Assembly (NCBI RefSeq): GCF_033807715.1 | Contig: NC_084599.1 | Location: 32,340,160-32,404,159 of the forward strand | Source of the DNA: Cololabis saira | Taxonomy: Eukaryota; Chordata; Actinopteri; Beloniformes; Belonidae | Length of the DNA stretch: 64,000 nucleotides | Reading direction: 5' to 3' | In this document: piece by piece, positions 1 through 10,725 of the stretch | How the letters are laid out: every line of letters starts with the position of its first letter | Position numbering within the stretch: position 1 is the first letter of the stretch | The notes under the pieces: generated by a model | Told to the model about the DNA's origin: nothing | Seen by the model: only the letters and a program-made list of their open reading frames with translations | Databases searched by the model: none | Translations under genes and position numbers: made by a program

Positions 1-1009
1 ATCCACCTTATACAAGTGGAGAAGCAGAAACAAGTCACCTCAAACGAGTTGTTGGTTGCTGGCCTCCATCTGAGATTGAAAGATGTACCGGGACGTCCTG
101 CAGGACAGGTAAGGCCGCTCAGAAGTGGTTTCACAGCCGAAAAACACAGAAAAACTGAGATTTTGTTTCCATAAGAAGTCTAGAAGGATTAGTGTCAGGA
201 GTAAACGACAAAGTGTGATGGAGACTCCTCAGGTTTGGGGGGACTTTACATCAAATGAAGTAGAAGATGGGACTTTTTGGTAGACTCCTCAGGGCTGAGG
301 ACCGCCAACATTCACGTGCAGTACCATCTGAGATCCACGTAACTGTTCCCAGACTCCCTCTGCAGCATGACTCTAGTCATGTGGGGACGGATCAATAAAA
401 GATGTCTTTGTGGCAAGCAGAGCGAGGAGTCCTGCGACAGATGGGCTCCACCGATCCCCTGACGTCGACATCGTCAGCGTCGGGTTGTGTAAGGGCGAGT
501 AAACGGCTGCAAGGATGAGCTCTGCTTTTGTAGCTGCTGGACGTCCACAAAGAATGTTGGATAAGATAAGTTCTTTCTGAGGTCAAGTGTTTATCGCATC
601 AACATTGAATTTAGTAATTTAACCGATGATTGAACTTAATGTACAATTAACTCATTCAAAGCTCAAAGATAAAGCAAATCATGCTTTTTTTATCGTAATG
701 TTCAACCCGAACTATTAAAAGGTTGAAACGCTGCGTAAAATATTAATAAAACAAAATGCAATTATTGTAAAATCTCATAAACCAATTTCTTGAATTAAAA
801 ATTGAGCATTGAACTTATCTAATTGGGACATGGACATAAAAAAAAGACTGGAAGAGTATTTGGTACTAAAAAGACACCTGTAGAAACATCTTCCAATAGG
901 TTTATTGGCAACACGTCAGTTACATGATTGACTAAAAAGCTTCTTAGAGAGACAGAATGAATGAATGAATTTATTTCAGACAGTTGCCACAAAAGTGATT
1001 GGTATACAG
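1..1009. other. Left flank, no supported gene
   Basis: No recognisable coding sequence. A strong plus-strand splice-donor match (CAG/GTAAGG) follows base 108, and two of the three plus frames are open up to it, but neither 36-residue translation is one I recognise. It is therefore not called an exon. The rest is AT-rich DNA without obvious repeats. Confidence 0.5.
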
Positions 1010-1565
1010 CAGGGATATTCAATTGGCGGCCGGCGGGCCACATGCGGCCCGCCAGGAGCTTTTATGTGGCCCCTGGTCATATTTAAAAAAAGGGGGTGTT
1101 TGTTGGAAAAAAAAAAAAAAAAAAAATTATAATATTTTTATAACTGGCTACTATGGACTAAAATGGTTGTGCTCAATGCTTAATATAATATTCAAATAAG
1201 GAAATCTTGGTGGAAAGTGGTGCTTTGTCATTATGGCGTGTTTTATTAAAAGTAGGTCAATATCAATTTCATTAAGTTTGCACAATGCATGGTTTAAAAA
1301 TGAACTTGCATTCAAAATAATATTTCTTTATCTGAATATTATATTTAACATTCACGATTACTAAATCTGGAGACAATTAATACATAATTCATATGTAAAC
1401 TAGATATATTCAAATGTATAATACAAATGTATTATATATACATAAGTCTTCGTCTTTGAGTGCAAAATACATTTTGAAAACCCCCACATTTTCAAATTGT
1501 GCGGCCCTCTCCATACAGTCCTTTTGCAGATGTGGCCCCCGGCCGAATCTAGTTGAATACCCCTG
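1010..1565. mobile_element. hAT-type MITE, 556 bp, TSD GTATACAG
   Basis: The left end starts CAGGGATATTCAATTGG and the right end finishes TTGAATACCCCTG, giving an imperfect terminal inverted repeat. The 8-bp direct repeat GTATACAG lies immediately outside both ends (1002-1009 and 1566-1573). An 8-bp duplication with CAGGG termini is typical of the hAT superfamily (Charlie-like ends). Both ends are rich in GGCC/GCGGCCC, while the centre is AT-rich and contains an 18-19 base A-run. There is no transposase frame, so the element is non-autonomous. Confidence 0.88.
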
Positions 1566-1876
1566 GTATACAGTATTTACAAAAGAAAAAATCCCCTACA
1601 ACATATACATATTCACCAGTATTAGCTCATCATCGCAATATATTTTCATACATACATTTGTACATAATAGAAAAATAATATAAACAAAATTTCCAAATCC
1701 ATAAACTTGTAAGTATGTATACCTTTAGATATGACATTGATTGATGCAATTTTTTTCTAAAAAAGGGGTAAGAAGAAGCTAAACTTCTTTATTCATACCA
1801 CTTCTCCCTCTATTTGCCCTTATAGTAACCTCCCTGTTTGATTTCTATGCTTATATCCAAAATTCACAAAAAATCA

Positions 1877-1877
<1 letters not shown>

Positions 1878-1907
<30 letters not shown>

Positions 1908-1942
1908 CATACATACATACATACATACATACATACATACAT
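1878..1942 (+). repeat. (CATA)n microsatellite
   Basis: About sixteen uninterrupted tandem CATA/ATAC units. The sequence from the hAT element (1574) to here is otherwise AT-rich DNA with no gene seen. Confidence 0.95.
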
Positions 1943-1984
1943 AAACTGCATTCAAACCTATATATCAACAACTATCAGGCCCTT

Positions 1985-2520
1985 GTGAGACCACATGTCG
2001 ACAGGATCCAGAAAGGCCAGCGTCTTCTCCGGGCCAACGCTCATTTAAAGTGGACTGAGGCGAGAAGATGAAGCGTCCTGTGGTCAGAAATTTGATGAAA
2101 ATAGAGACGCAGTGGTATCTGTGAGGTGAGCTGCTAGCACATCTGGATAGGAAACAAAAAGCTGCTGAAATCAGTGTACAGGTTTTAAGGTGATGCACGT
2201 GTCTATCAAGAGGATGCTGTAAAATTCTCAAAAAAAACTCTTTTTTGGAACATCATTATATAAGAGCCGTGACGAAGAAGACCCACGATGGTTGAGCAAC
2301 AAAAAAGGGACAATACTCATCCCCCAAATCTCCCAACATCTGGTCTCCTCAGTTCCCAGATGTACACTAATGATAAAAAGAAGAGGGGCTGCTACAGAGT
2401 GATGAATGTCGTCCTGTCCCAACGTCTTTGAGATGTGTTATGAAACCAAATTCAAAAAGTACCCAATGTTTTTTGTGGTAACGGTACATCTTTAGGAATA
2501 AAACATGGGTTTGTAAGATT
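1985..2520 (+). mobile_element. Decayed Tc1/mariner-like transposon, internally deleted
   Basis: The plus strand at about 2015-2090 reads as a damaged piece of Tc1-like transposase, with the recognisable block RLLRANAHLKWTEA followed, in other frames, by VLWSE-like sequence. From about 2270 to 2460 it matches the 3' part of the same fish Tc1-like family as I remember it: a VEQ block, then the LVSS-like stretch and the 'GTCCTGTCCCAACGTCTTTG' tail, again with frameshifts. The middle of the transposase is missing. No terminal repeats were identified. This is a dead relic; family assignment rests on recall, not on a search. Confidence 0.7.
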
Positions 2521-5389
2521 TTCAGATCATGGCATTCTGTTTTTGCTGATATGTCATACAGGTCCTGATTTTCTTGAGAAATGAGGTTGTAATTGCTACA
2601 ATAATTTCAACACTTTGAGATGGAGAGAATTCCGGCCCACCGACTGAAACCAGCGAGCATGACGACGACATGTGGTACCACCACCCTCTTTTCCTCTAAC
2701 CTCATCATTTTATATCAACATTCGGGAGGGGAAACGTTGTTGTTTGAGGAAATGAAAGCTATTTTTCCAACAAATCACCCGACACTTTTAAGGAAGTACA
2801 TGTTGCGATTATGTGCTTTCACTGCACTGGCCATGGCAACACCAATATTAGCTCAGCTGATGGTTAAGTGCCCTGCTGGAGGTTTTCCAGTCCATCGGGC
2901 CGACACTCCGGACACCCTGAGCACTGACTCTCGCATCATCCCGCAGCTTGTTTGGGAAAATAATCCCTGCTTGGTCCTACGGCCTGGGAGGGGAACGGCT
3001 TCACTTTCCCCCTGAAGCCCACTCATCGTTATTTATTCCTATGTAATCCCAACTGGGGATCTGCTGGGTGTGTCAGCAAGGCTTGCATCACAGTCACTGC
3101 TGTATGTGTGTGTGCGCTGATTCCACTGACAGTGTCACACACCCTGCGAGGATTTAGTGTTTTACGCCATCATTTTAGTGAGAAATGGAACATGTAATAC
3201 ATAAAGATGGGGAGGAATGACGCTTGTCATCACTGCTGAGAGCAGTTGGTTTTGTCAGGCCTGTTTGTTCGTGCTGTTTCCTCTTTTCTCCAGCAGATGG
3301 TACTTTATGACAGAAGAGTCTGTTACTGATGCTTTGTGGGCAGCCCCTATTCCCCCTCACACCCCCAACCCCTTTCCCCCAGGTTCCTCATAACAGCAAA
3401 TACCGGTGTTAACCTCAGGTTAGAGACAAGGGGCCCGTAAAACGGTTGACATCAGAGCCCGGCAGCTTCCAGCATGTTGTAATGGCCACTCTTAGTCCTG
3501 CGCTCCTGGCCGCGCGGCATTACGTAGTCCTTGATGAAGCTTTAATGCTAATGTCTTTGTCATATAAACACATTTCGGGTTCAAGACATGAGGTAGTCGT
3601 TGAGTGATTTAATTGTAGGGGCGCCTGCTTGAGAGGCTTCTTTCTGCCTGCGCGTCTGTGATTTGTCGGGGTTACTTCTGTGTTTGTGGGGCGCAATCCG
3701 GACCATAAAAACCTCCACTTTTATGGTGCCCCCTGGAGCAGGCCCGGAGGATCGAGAGAGCTTATCTGTACATCACGAAGGAATGCTGCAGATGATGGAG
3801 ATCACTGCTCACATAATGTACAGATACGGTTGCATAACTGTGCAGACTTTTGTCATTGATATAAACGAGTACGTAACGGCGGCGAAGGTCCTGGAGGGCA
3901 AAGTAGGAGGTGCAGATAGATGCAAGTTCAGGGCTTCCTGAAAGTGTTTTGACTGTAAACCCCCGACTGCACGAGGGACAATCCACACATCTTTGTGATT
4001 AGTTCAACCTCAGAAGCCTTTCATGCGAGCATTCTGTAAAAACCTCAGTGGGTACATCCTGTGCGGCGCGCAGTTCAATCAAAGGCTTCGCGTCCTGCAC
4101 AACCTCTTATTAAACGCAGACCGATTGAGACTTATTGGCAGGAGGGATGCAGGAAAGCTTGCAGGGGGGGGGGGGGGGCGGGGGGGTCTTGTAGTGTCAG
4201 AGCGACAGCTCTTTATTGGTGCGAGGAGGTAAAATAAATGCCTTTTGTGGAAACAAGTGGGTGCTTGGGTGTGTTTGTGTATATTTGGAAAAAAAAAAAG
4301 AAATTCTCAGCTAAAGTGAACATGTTGCTCTGAAATATTTTCCAACATCTGCCGCCCATCAGGACGTCTGCTTTCTGAGCCACTGCTGCATTCCTGAGCC
4401 GCTCCCTGTACCTGGATCAAAAAGAAACCCTTCCCTGTCGTTGCCCCTGAGCTGTGCTCAGCGCCCCAGTTCAGATTGTCCTGCTGGTATTCGCTCCACG
4501 TGGAGACGTCGTGCTGGGGGAGGAGGAAAATAACACAGACAGACAGACAGACGGGCAGTTGCCGTGTCCTTTAATCATTAATTTCATATTGCACAGGTTT
4601 CATGAACTCTGGGGGGGTCATAAAATGAAGGGCTTAAGGCACGCCGCCAGTTGGAGCTTGCGTAAAGAGTTGTGACAGAAGCCATGTTACCTCTGTCTGA
4701 GTCTCCCGGTAGTATTTCATGAATCCTGCTGAAGTGAGGACCTGAACGAGACCCTGAAGCCCCCCCCCCCCCCTGCCCCTCGGAGCTATTTACAGTTGTT
4801 CAGCAAGACCCCTGCAGATTAAAAGCCAACACAGACCAATTAAACCAATTCCATTTAAAAAGGCAACTGCTAATGAATTAGGTCAAATTGGTAGCACTGT
4901 TCCACCGTGTGAAAAAAAAGGAGAAGAAGGAATGCATTCACGCTATACAGCCTATTATATATAATTATAGTCATTGTCCTTGTTGCATGGTGTCTAATCC
5001 CAGCCCATTCAGAGCAGCACTTAAGATTCTTGGCATACTCCTACACTCATTGCTACTCATGGACTTAATTCCCCCCCCTCTGCTCAGAATCAGTCAAGTG
5101 TATGTCTCAGCCAGATCAAATGAATCGACTGAGCTCATGCAGAATGGTGCTCCAAAGTACCGAAAGTCACTGGAGGGAGACTCCAAGGTTGTGTTATATA
5201 AGAACACACCGACTCTGTTCACCGTCTGTCTGAGAATCTGTTGCAAAAATGATATAACAGGGGAGAGTTTCTCTCTCAATATGCCTAAATGTCCCCCCCA
5301 TCCCCTCCAGCTCTGTGCATGCGAGCGTCGTTTGTTTGCCCTGTCGTGCGGTGCAGCTTGAACAGACGGAGCTCAGGCACTGTTATATT
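2521..5389. other. Gene-free region downstream of ccn1
   Basis: No gene recognised on either strand. The longest open stretches (2620-3015 plus, 131 codons; 4888-5361 plus, 157 codons) lack family motifs and splice-site support and are read as chance frames. In human the gene convergent with CCN1 is ZNHIT6, as I recall; nothing resembling its conserved C-terminal part was seen here. The region includes a G-tract at 4164-4186 and a C-tract near 4761. Confidence 0.5.
4164..4186 (+). repeat. Poly-G tract (G15 C G7)
   Basis: A run of fifteen G, one C and seven more G. It could form G-quadruplex structures, but long mononucleotide runs are also common sequencing and assembly trouble spots. Confidence 0.9.
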
Positions 5390-6051
5390 TCATAAATAAA
5401 TCAGTTTTATTGTAGCATATAAAATTAAATCATTTGTACAATTTATTCCAGTATGACACTTAATATCCAAATAAAGTAGCTACTTTTTTTGATAAATAAT
5501 ATTAATAACAATAATAAAAACATTCATTCATCCTTTGACATGTTTCGCTTTGTCTTTTTTCTTTTTTGTCATGAAAGGGAGATCAATAGCTGCCACAAAA
5601 CATGAACAGTAATGCCCACGTCGAGAAGGATCGGAACCACACGCCTGTCAGACAAGGCGAGGGGTCCAGTCTCATCGTCTTGGTCTAAAACATATAAGAT
5701 GGTAATGCGAATTAAAGATGCGCATGTGCATATCTTCCATATGCACACGCTAAGTCTACAGTCTGGGTCATGTTTGAAGGAAAGGATCAAAATATACACA
5801 GCGAATTGATATCAGCAACTAACACAAATGTACAAATATTAATTACATCCTGCTCCATGACGAAGCTACTTGACATGCTCCCTTAATATGAAGCAACTCG
5901 TATTGAGAATGCTGATGTAGTCACAGCATACAGTGCACTTCATTAAGTCCTCATGATGTAAGCCCGCAATTCCTTGGGAATCTAGTTACAACAAGAAGCT
6001 GGTAGTTGACTGGTGGCCTATTTACACCCCTGCGTGGACGTCCGTCACCAA
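5390..6051 (-). other. ccn1: ccn1 3' UTR with poly(A) signals and AU-rich elements
   Basis: About 650 bases follow the ccn1 stop codon on the minus strand. Two minus-strand AATAAA hexamers occur, at 5448-5443 and 5411-5406. The second gives a UTR length close to what I recall for mammalian CCN1, so cleavage is placed near 5390. The distal part is AU-rich, with ATTTA pentamers (for example 5497-5493, and the overlapping pair 5401-5393 just at or beyond cleavage). AU-rich 3' UTRs are usual for immediate-early mRNAs and fit rapid decay of this transcript. The exact 3' end is inferred. Confidence 0.7.
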
Positions 6052-6354
6052 TCAGTCTCTGAACTTGTGGATGTCGTTGGAGAGGCGGTAGAAGGGGTAG
6101 GACGCTTCGTTGGCGTGGGGGCAGTTGTACGTGCACTTGCAGGACTCGATCATCATGAAGTTCTTGTTGAAGGTCTCGCCATCCTCGCAGTGGAACTTGA
6201 CCCGGATGGTTCGGGTGTCCAGGGGGCTGCAGCAGCGGCCGTCCACGCATGCGCCGCAGTACCTGGGCCGGTACTTCTTTACGCTGGAGCAGCCGGCGTA
6301 GGTGAACTTCACTGGCTGGCTGGTCTTCTTGGTTCTCCTGCACTTCTTTCCTTT
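6052..6354 (-). CDS. ccn1: ccn1 coding exon 5 (cystine-knot domain and stop)
   Basis: Acceptor TTCTGCAG/AAAGG. One hundred codons plus TGA at 6054-6052. A basic, probably heparin-binding start ([10 protein letters not shown]) precedes the CT module ([29 protein letters not shown]). Confidence 0.95.
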   Translation of the reverse strand, partial: KGKKCRRTKKTSQPVKFTYAGCSSVKKYRPRYCGACVDGRCCSPLDTRTIRVKFHCEDGETFNKNFMMIESCKCTYNCPHANEASYPFYRLSNDIHKFRD

Positions 6355-7896
6355 CTGCAGAAGGGGGAATGGATGATTAGTCGTGGTCTCAAACCCAACT
6401 GTGATGTGTCTTCAGTATCATTCATAATCGTATAGCATCTAGGGTTGGCTCAAGCTTACCTTAAGGCTGGAGTAAGGTGACTGCGTGCATGGGCGCACTT
6501 CGCAGATTCTGGTCTCTTTCACCAACTTGCACTCGTTGTTGTTGTTTGTGACTCTGGTGGAGATGCCGGTTCCACAGCTCTTGGAGCATTGGGACCAGGG
6601 CGTGGTTTGGACGATGCACTTTGGGCTGTCAAACATGTGGACTTCAGGCTGTGGTCTGAAGGCTGTGATAAAAGAAGAAGCAGGAAAACCATTAACACCT
6701 GTGAATATTTACATGCCACGATCCCACATGTAGTTGCCCAGAAAGAGCAAAACAACCCCTTGAGAATGAATGTCTGCTTACCAGAGAGGGACTTGAGTCC
6801 TTCCTTGACGATTGCCACCAACTCATTCCTGTTGGTGAGGTCTCTTTCCGACTCATCGATGGGTACTTGTTTGCCGAAGATCTTCTCAAGGATGTCTGTC
6901 TCCTTGCCATCGTCGCACACCCACTCCTCGCAGCACTGGCCGGCCACCTTGACCAGCCTGGGGTTGGAGCAGCCCAGGTTGGGCAGGGAGAGCTCCTGCG
7001 GGCACAGGGGCACGCAGCCCACCGCCCCGTCGATGCATGTGCACTGGTGTTTACAGTTGGGCTGGAAGCTCTCTCCGTTCTGGTAGATCCTGCTGTTGTA
7101 CTCGCAGGGTCGGCCCTCGGATTTAGCTGCAGAGAAGGGAAAAAAAGAAAGGAATGTTATTCTTTCCTGCTCTGCCCCGAAGATGTCTGCTGAAAGCATG
7201 ACATGGCTGCCAGATAAGAATCAGCTAAACTGTTCAATTCTTCAAACTGCCTGAGGAGCCTCTTTCCCCTTCACATTGGACTTTGAGGTTTAGACTAACC
7301 CCCCACTCCCCCCACCCCAGCTGCATTCCAGTGAGTTGAACTCACTCAGGTCCCATTTCTCCTGACTAATATTCCCCTCATTAAGAAGAAAAAAAAAAGA
7401 CTTCTTCCTAATCCAAAGGCATGCACATCTGGAGCTGGATTGTCTGTAAATATATATATTTATAAATACATACCTCGGCAGATGCCACGGGTCGTGGCCG
7501 CAGCCAGGCTGGCCCCGAAGTTGCACTCCAGCCCCTTGGTGTGGTCGCAGGGCTCCGTCAGGCTGCAGTCCTCGTTCAGCTGGCGGGCGCACACCTTGCA
7601 GCAGCCGCAGCCGTCCAGCACGACGCTCACGCCGGGGGCGCACTTGGGCATCTCCGCCTGACACTCGCACACGGACGGGCAGGAGGACGAGGACGAGGAG
7701 GATAACGAGGAGGAGAGGACCTGCACAGCCCGGGATAAAAGTCATCGGTTAGGGGCAAGCCTCAAATAAGATGTCAAAATAAGAGGAAACATTTCCTCGG
7801 TTTGTTTTATTATAAGACAAATACAGTAAAAACAAAGTCAAAACTTACCAGGTTGAGGCTCCCGAGGAGGGTAAAAACAAAAGTAAGCATCAGCAT
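6052..7896 (-). CDS. ccn1: CCN1/CYR61 matricellular protein, complete five-exon gene
   Basis: Secreted extracellular-matrix signalling protein that binds integrins and heparan sulfate and acts in adhesion, migration and vessel growth. Coding exons (minus strand): 7896-7849, 7720-7474, 7126-6782, 6662-6460, 6354-6052; all four introns are GT-AG and short (128, 347, 119 and 105 bp). The joined frame is 381 residues, the same length as human CCN1 as I recall it. Domains in order: hydrophobic signal peptide (about 1-20) followed by a serine run; IGFBP domain (about 30-98, with GCGCCKVC); VWC domain (about 99-167); variable linker; TSP1 repeat (about 229-273, WSQCSKSCG at 236-244); and C-terminal cystine-knot domain (about 286-360), ending HKFRD. 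The exon-per-domain plan is that of the CCN family. The first ATG (7896) has A at -3; a second ATG two codons later is weaker. The linker, CCN1-like VWC (CIDGAVGC) and C-terminal sequence favour CCN1 over CCN2. Teleost ccn1-like duplicates exist, so it could be one of those, though the ddah1 neighbour supports ccn1. Confidence 0.96.
6460..6662 (-). CDS. ccn1: ccn1 coding exon 4 (TSP1 domain)
   Basis: Acceptor ATCACAG/CCTTC and donor CTTAAG/GTAAGC, ending in phase 0 (residues 214-281). It holds the thrombospondin type 1 repeat with [18 protein letters not shown] and RICEVRPC. Confidence 0.95.
6782..7126 (-). CDS. ccn1: ccn1 coding exon 3 (VWC domain and linker)
   Basis: Acceptor TCTGCAG/CTAAA and donor CTCTG/GTAAGC, phase 1 at both ends (residues 99-213). 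It encodes the VWC module ([36 protein letters not shown]) and the poorly conserved acidic linker. Confidence 0.95.
7474..7720 (-). CDS. ccn1: ccn1 coding exon 2 (IGFBP domain)
   Basis: Acceptor TGTGCAG/GTC and donor CCGAG/GTATGT, ending in phase 1 (residues 17-98). It opens with a serine-rich stretch (ten S in residues 19-29) and then the cysteine-rich IGFBP module containing GCGCCKVC and [13 protein letters not shown]. Confidence 0.95.
7849..7896 (-). CDS. ccn1: ccn1 coding exon 1 (signal peptide)
   Basis: Sixteen codons encoding the hydrophobic start of the signal peptide ([16 protein letters not shown]). It ends in phase 0 at AACCTG/GTAAGT. Confidence 0.93.
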
Positions 7897-8070
7897 CTTG
7901 GATAAAATTTCTTGAGCGCGTTGAAGAGAAATCCTGTTAGAAAAGTGTGGAGGAGAGCGTGGATATTCCCTCTCGGAGTGGTTTCTCTCGTGCTGCTGCT
8001 TTTCTTTAGTCTCTCGTGTCAGAGGCTCCTTTTCGAGCACAAGAGTCTCTTGGTACAGCGGTTGAAGTCT
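7897..8070 (-). other. ccn1: ccn1 5' UTR
   Basis: About 170 bases between the predicted start site (around 8071, 30 bases below the TATA box) and the ATG. No upstream ATG is present. The transcription start is inferred from TATA spacing only. Confidence 0.65.
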
Positions 8071-8170
8071 GCTGAAGTCTGGCCACCTCCGGGCTTTTAT
8101 ACAGTCATGGGAAGCTGACGTCGTCCCCGGGCTGCCTGCTGAACTGTTCCCAAACTATGCCAGGAATGTT
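8071..8170 (-). promoter_or_regulatory. ccn1: ccn1 core promoter: TATA box, CRE-like site, TEAD (MCAT) motif
   Basis: Minus-strand TATAAAAG sits at 8101-8094. Further upstream are a CRE-like CGACGTCA (8123-8116) and a TEAD/MCAT-type CATTCC (8168-8163). CCN1 is an established YAP/TEAD, CREB and SRF target in mammals, so this arrangement is expected, but binding here is inferred from motifs. Confidence 0.75.
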
Positions 8171-8220
8171 TCTCGGCGCATTTTCCATCCGAGACCTAAA
8201 GCTCCACCCTGTCTAAACCT

Positions 8221-8272
8221 TTCCTCTTTTTTTTTTCTCTCTCTCTCTCTCTCTTCTCCCCTCTCCCTCTCA
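8221..8272. repeat. Polypyrimidine tract with (CT)n
   Basis: A T-run followed by about eight CT units and C/T-only sequence. It is a purine GA-tract on the ccn1 coding strand, roughly 150-200 bp upstream of the predicted start. Confidence 0.85.
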
Positions 8273-8614
8273 GATGGATTTTTCCCCCCTGGATCCCATC
8301 TGAATACACTTTTCCGTCTCACATTTTTCTCCTCTTGTTTATTCTCCCTTTCATTTTCTTTCTGCGCTCGCTTCTCACATCTATCAACTCGGCTTCAGAT
8401 GACTTTTATGTTGAAGCAGCGGACTTAACTGCAGTTTGATCATAGTTTGATCATGCTGGTGGGGTGGTCTTCCCGCAATTGTCATATTTAAAAGAAGAAT
8501 GCATATTTACTGGCATTGGGCATGCATGCCACAAAACTTCAAAATAACACATGTTGGCCAAATCTTACTAGAATAAATAAAAATCGACCTTTGACAATGC
8601 ACACATTACAACCA

Positions 8615-8890
8615 ATCAATCAATCAATCTTTTTATTTAGACTCAGGTCCATTAAAAAAGACAAACAAACATACAACAATATTTAAAAAAGACAGTCATA
8701 CCAGTGTTTCCACATAGCATGGTATCTTACACTGAGGACTGGGTTGGTTAACATCATAATAATGGCATTACAAGAGCTATTAAGTCGACATATGAATTTG
8801 AACATCAATCGCCTCAAAAGTGCATGAAAAGTGATAACATGTACTTTACAAAAGAGTTCACTTGCACTAGACAATCACAGATAATGATTT
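8615..8890 (-). mobile_element. Candidate non-LTR retrotransposon 3' fragment
   Basis: On the minus strand the segment ends in ...AATAAAAAGATTGATTG, an A/T-rich end with short tandem ATTG units typical of fish LINE 3' tails. The body is moderately AT-rich with no intact frame. It may extend upstream to about 9,110. Class is uncertain. Confidence 0.4.
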
Positions 8891-9131
8891 TATTATCATA
8901 GCTTCGGTAGTGCTTTTTGCAGATCAGAACAGTTTTTTTTTAAACACACTTTTCTAACATGCTGTGGGCCACATCTAAAATAGACTAACAGACGGTGTTT
9001 TTCTCTTTGAGTCTTGAAGGTGTGGGCAGAAATATGTTTAACAGTGTCTATTTCTGGCTCTCCGGTGCCTTTATTCAGAGGGGCTCTAAGTATTTCCAGA
9101 TGCGCACCAGAGCTCAGACGTAACAATATTG

Positions 9132-9141
9132 CCATATTTGG
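9132..9141. promoter_or_regulatory. Candidate CArG box (CCATATTTGG)
   Basis: A perfect CC(A/T)6GG serum-response-factor consensus about 1.06 kb upstream of the predicted ccn1 start. Mammalian CCN1 is serum-inducible through a distal SRE, so the position is plausible. About four such matches are expected by chance in 64 kb, so the motif alone is weak. Confidence 0.4.
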
Positions 9142-10110
9142 TATGGCAGTAGCCTACATTATTAACATATTTCTCTCCCTTTTGGGCAGTATTCTTGACA
9201 GCTTAAAGGCTTGTTAAATATGTTCTCCACGCAGGGAAATTCCTCTGCTTTCATTCCTTGAGGCACTCTCTCTGACTTTTCACGCAATCTGTCCACATTT
9301 CGCGGGGAAGAAAGTTTTGGTCCCGTTTGGAGGCAAAGTGGTCCAATTTTCCACATGAGATGTTGTGGTGTTAGTGGCAGCTGCAATGGTGGGGGGAGAA
9401 AAAATACTTGTCTAGGTTTTACAACAGGGGTCTCAATAAGCCCTTTTCCACCTAAGTCTTGAAATGATTCCGATTGATGAACACTTTTACGAGAGGGAAT
9501 GCGCAAAGACGCACCATGAGCAGTCACTGCTGCCCCGCACGGCTGACACAATCCAGAGAGGATACTTTGCATAAGGACATAGTGTTTTGTTGGTCAGGAT
9601 TCGGACAACTTTGCCATCTCTGTTTTTCTCTGTAGCTTTATTATGTGTTGACATAATAGTGAATCAGCAGCACCGAAACAAGACGGCTGAAGAGCCTCTC
9701 TCCGGTGAGTTTGGACTTCTTTTACTGTCTCTTTCAACAACAAACTCGAGGACTGAATCAGCGTTTACGTGAAAAGCCATGAATCACCGCCTGCATTACA
9801 TTTTGAGGTTTTTTCTTTTCCTCAAAGTGAGGTTTCGGGTTGGAATTTATTTGCTCCAGACGTCTTCCGAGCGGATCTCTGCCGTCTGCGATTAGGTTGT
9901 GATTTTTGTGGTCATGCTTTCACACCTGCCCGTTAGGACACTCGTGACGCGATTTCCCTGGTGGATGATGTGTTTTTTTTTTTTCTTATTTTGACAATGA
10001 CCACAGTCTATACCGGGAGACTGGCTGCATCTCCAGGGCGCATGCACGTGATTCGGGCTGGAGGTGTGTCTTTGGCACCGCTGCTGCTGCTGCTCTGCTG
10101 TGCGTTGTAA
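9142..10110. other. Intergenic, no gene seen
   Basis: No coding signal. Single TEAD-type CATTCC/GGAATG motifs occur at 9252-9257 and 9496-9501. A short (CTG)n stretch lies near 10,080. Confidence 0.5.
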
Positions 10111-10209
10111 AGGCTGGTTTATGGTTCCGCGTTACACCAACGCAGAGCCTACGGAGTACCCTACGGCGTAGGCTCTGCGTCGATTTAACGCAGAACCATA
10201 ATTTAGGCT
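10111..10209. mobile_element. Short palindromic MITE, about 99 bp
   Basis: Almost the whole element folds back on itself: a TTTATGGTTCCGCGTTA-type left arm and a TAACGCAGAACCATAA right arm, with an inner CGCAGAGCCTACG / CGTAGGCTCTGCG pair. TAA flanks both sides (10108-10110 and 10210-10212), which would fit a PIF/Harbinger-type 3-bp duplication. The superfamily is inferred. Confidence 0.7.
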
Positions 10210-10487
10210 TAAATGTGTTTGAATTTAAAAAAAATATTGAAAAGTAAAATAATCAAGGATTACAATGCTAAATGATTGGAGTATAATTTGGTTAAGCAGA
10301 ACAATTTAAAGGGAAATTTCTCTTTTTGTTTCTTTTCATATTGCAGATAATCTGGGTTTTCTGTTGGAAAGTACAGGGTAGGCAAATATAAGCTTTGGCT
10401 TCAGCCTATTCCTTTTTCGGTTACAGAGTTTATTATTATTTTTTGTGTGAAACTGATGAGTGTAAACTTGTATGAAAGTGTTTTGTC

Positions 10488-10605
<118 letters not shown>

Positions 10606-10725
10606 TGAATTGCAAATAATGTAATGTAACCAAAATAAACAATTCATTCATTCATTCATTCATAAATTTGCCTATAAAACATTTGAAAAATAAGAATTTT
10701 TAAAGGAAATCGCGTTTGTTTTATG

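Noticed and set aside
2620..3015. 131-codon plus-strand frame
   Set aside because: No family resemblance, no splice context and no codon pattern that I can distinguish from chance.
6013..7193. Plus-strand and other minus frames across ccn1 (for example 6013-6435, 6589-7086)
   Set aside because: Shadows of the ccn1 exons in other frames.
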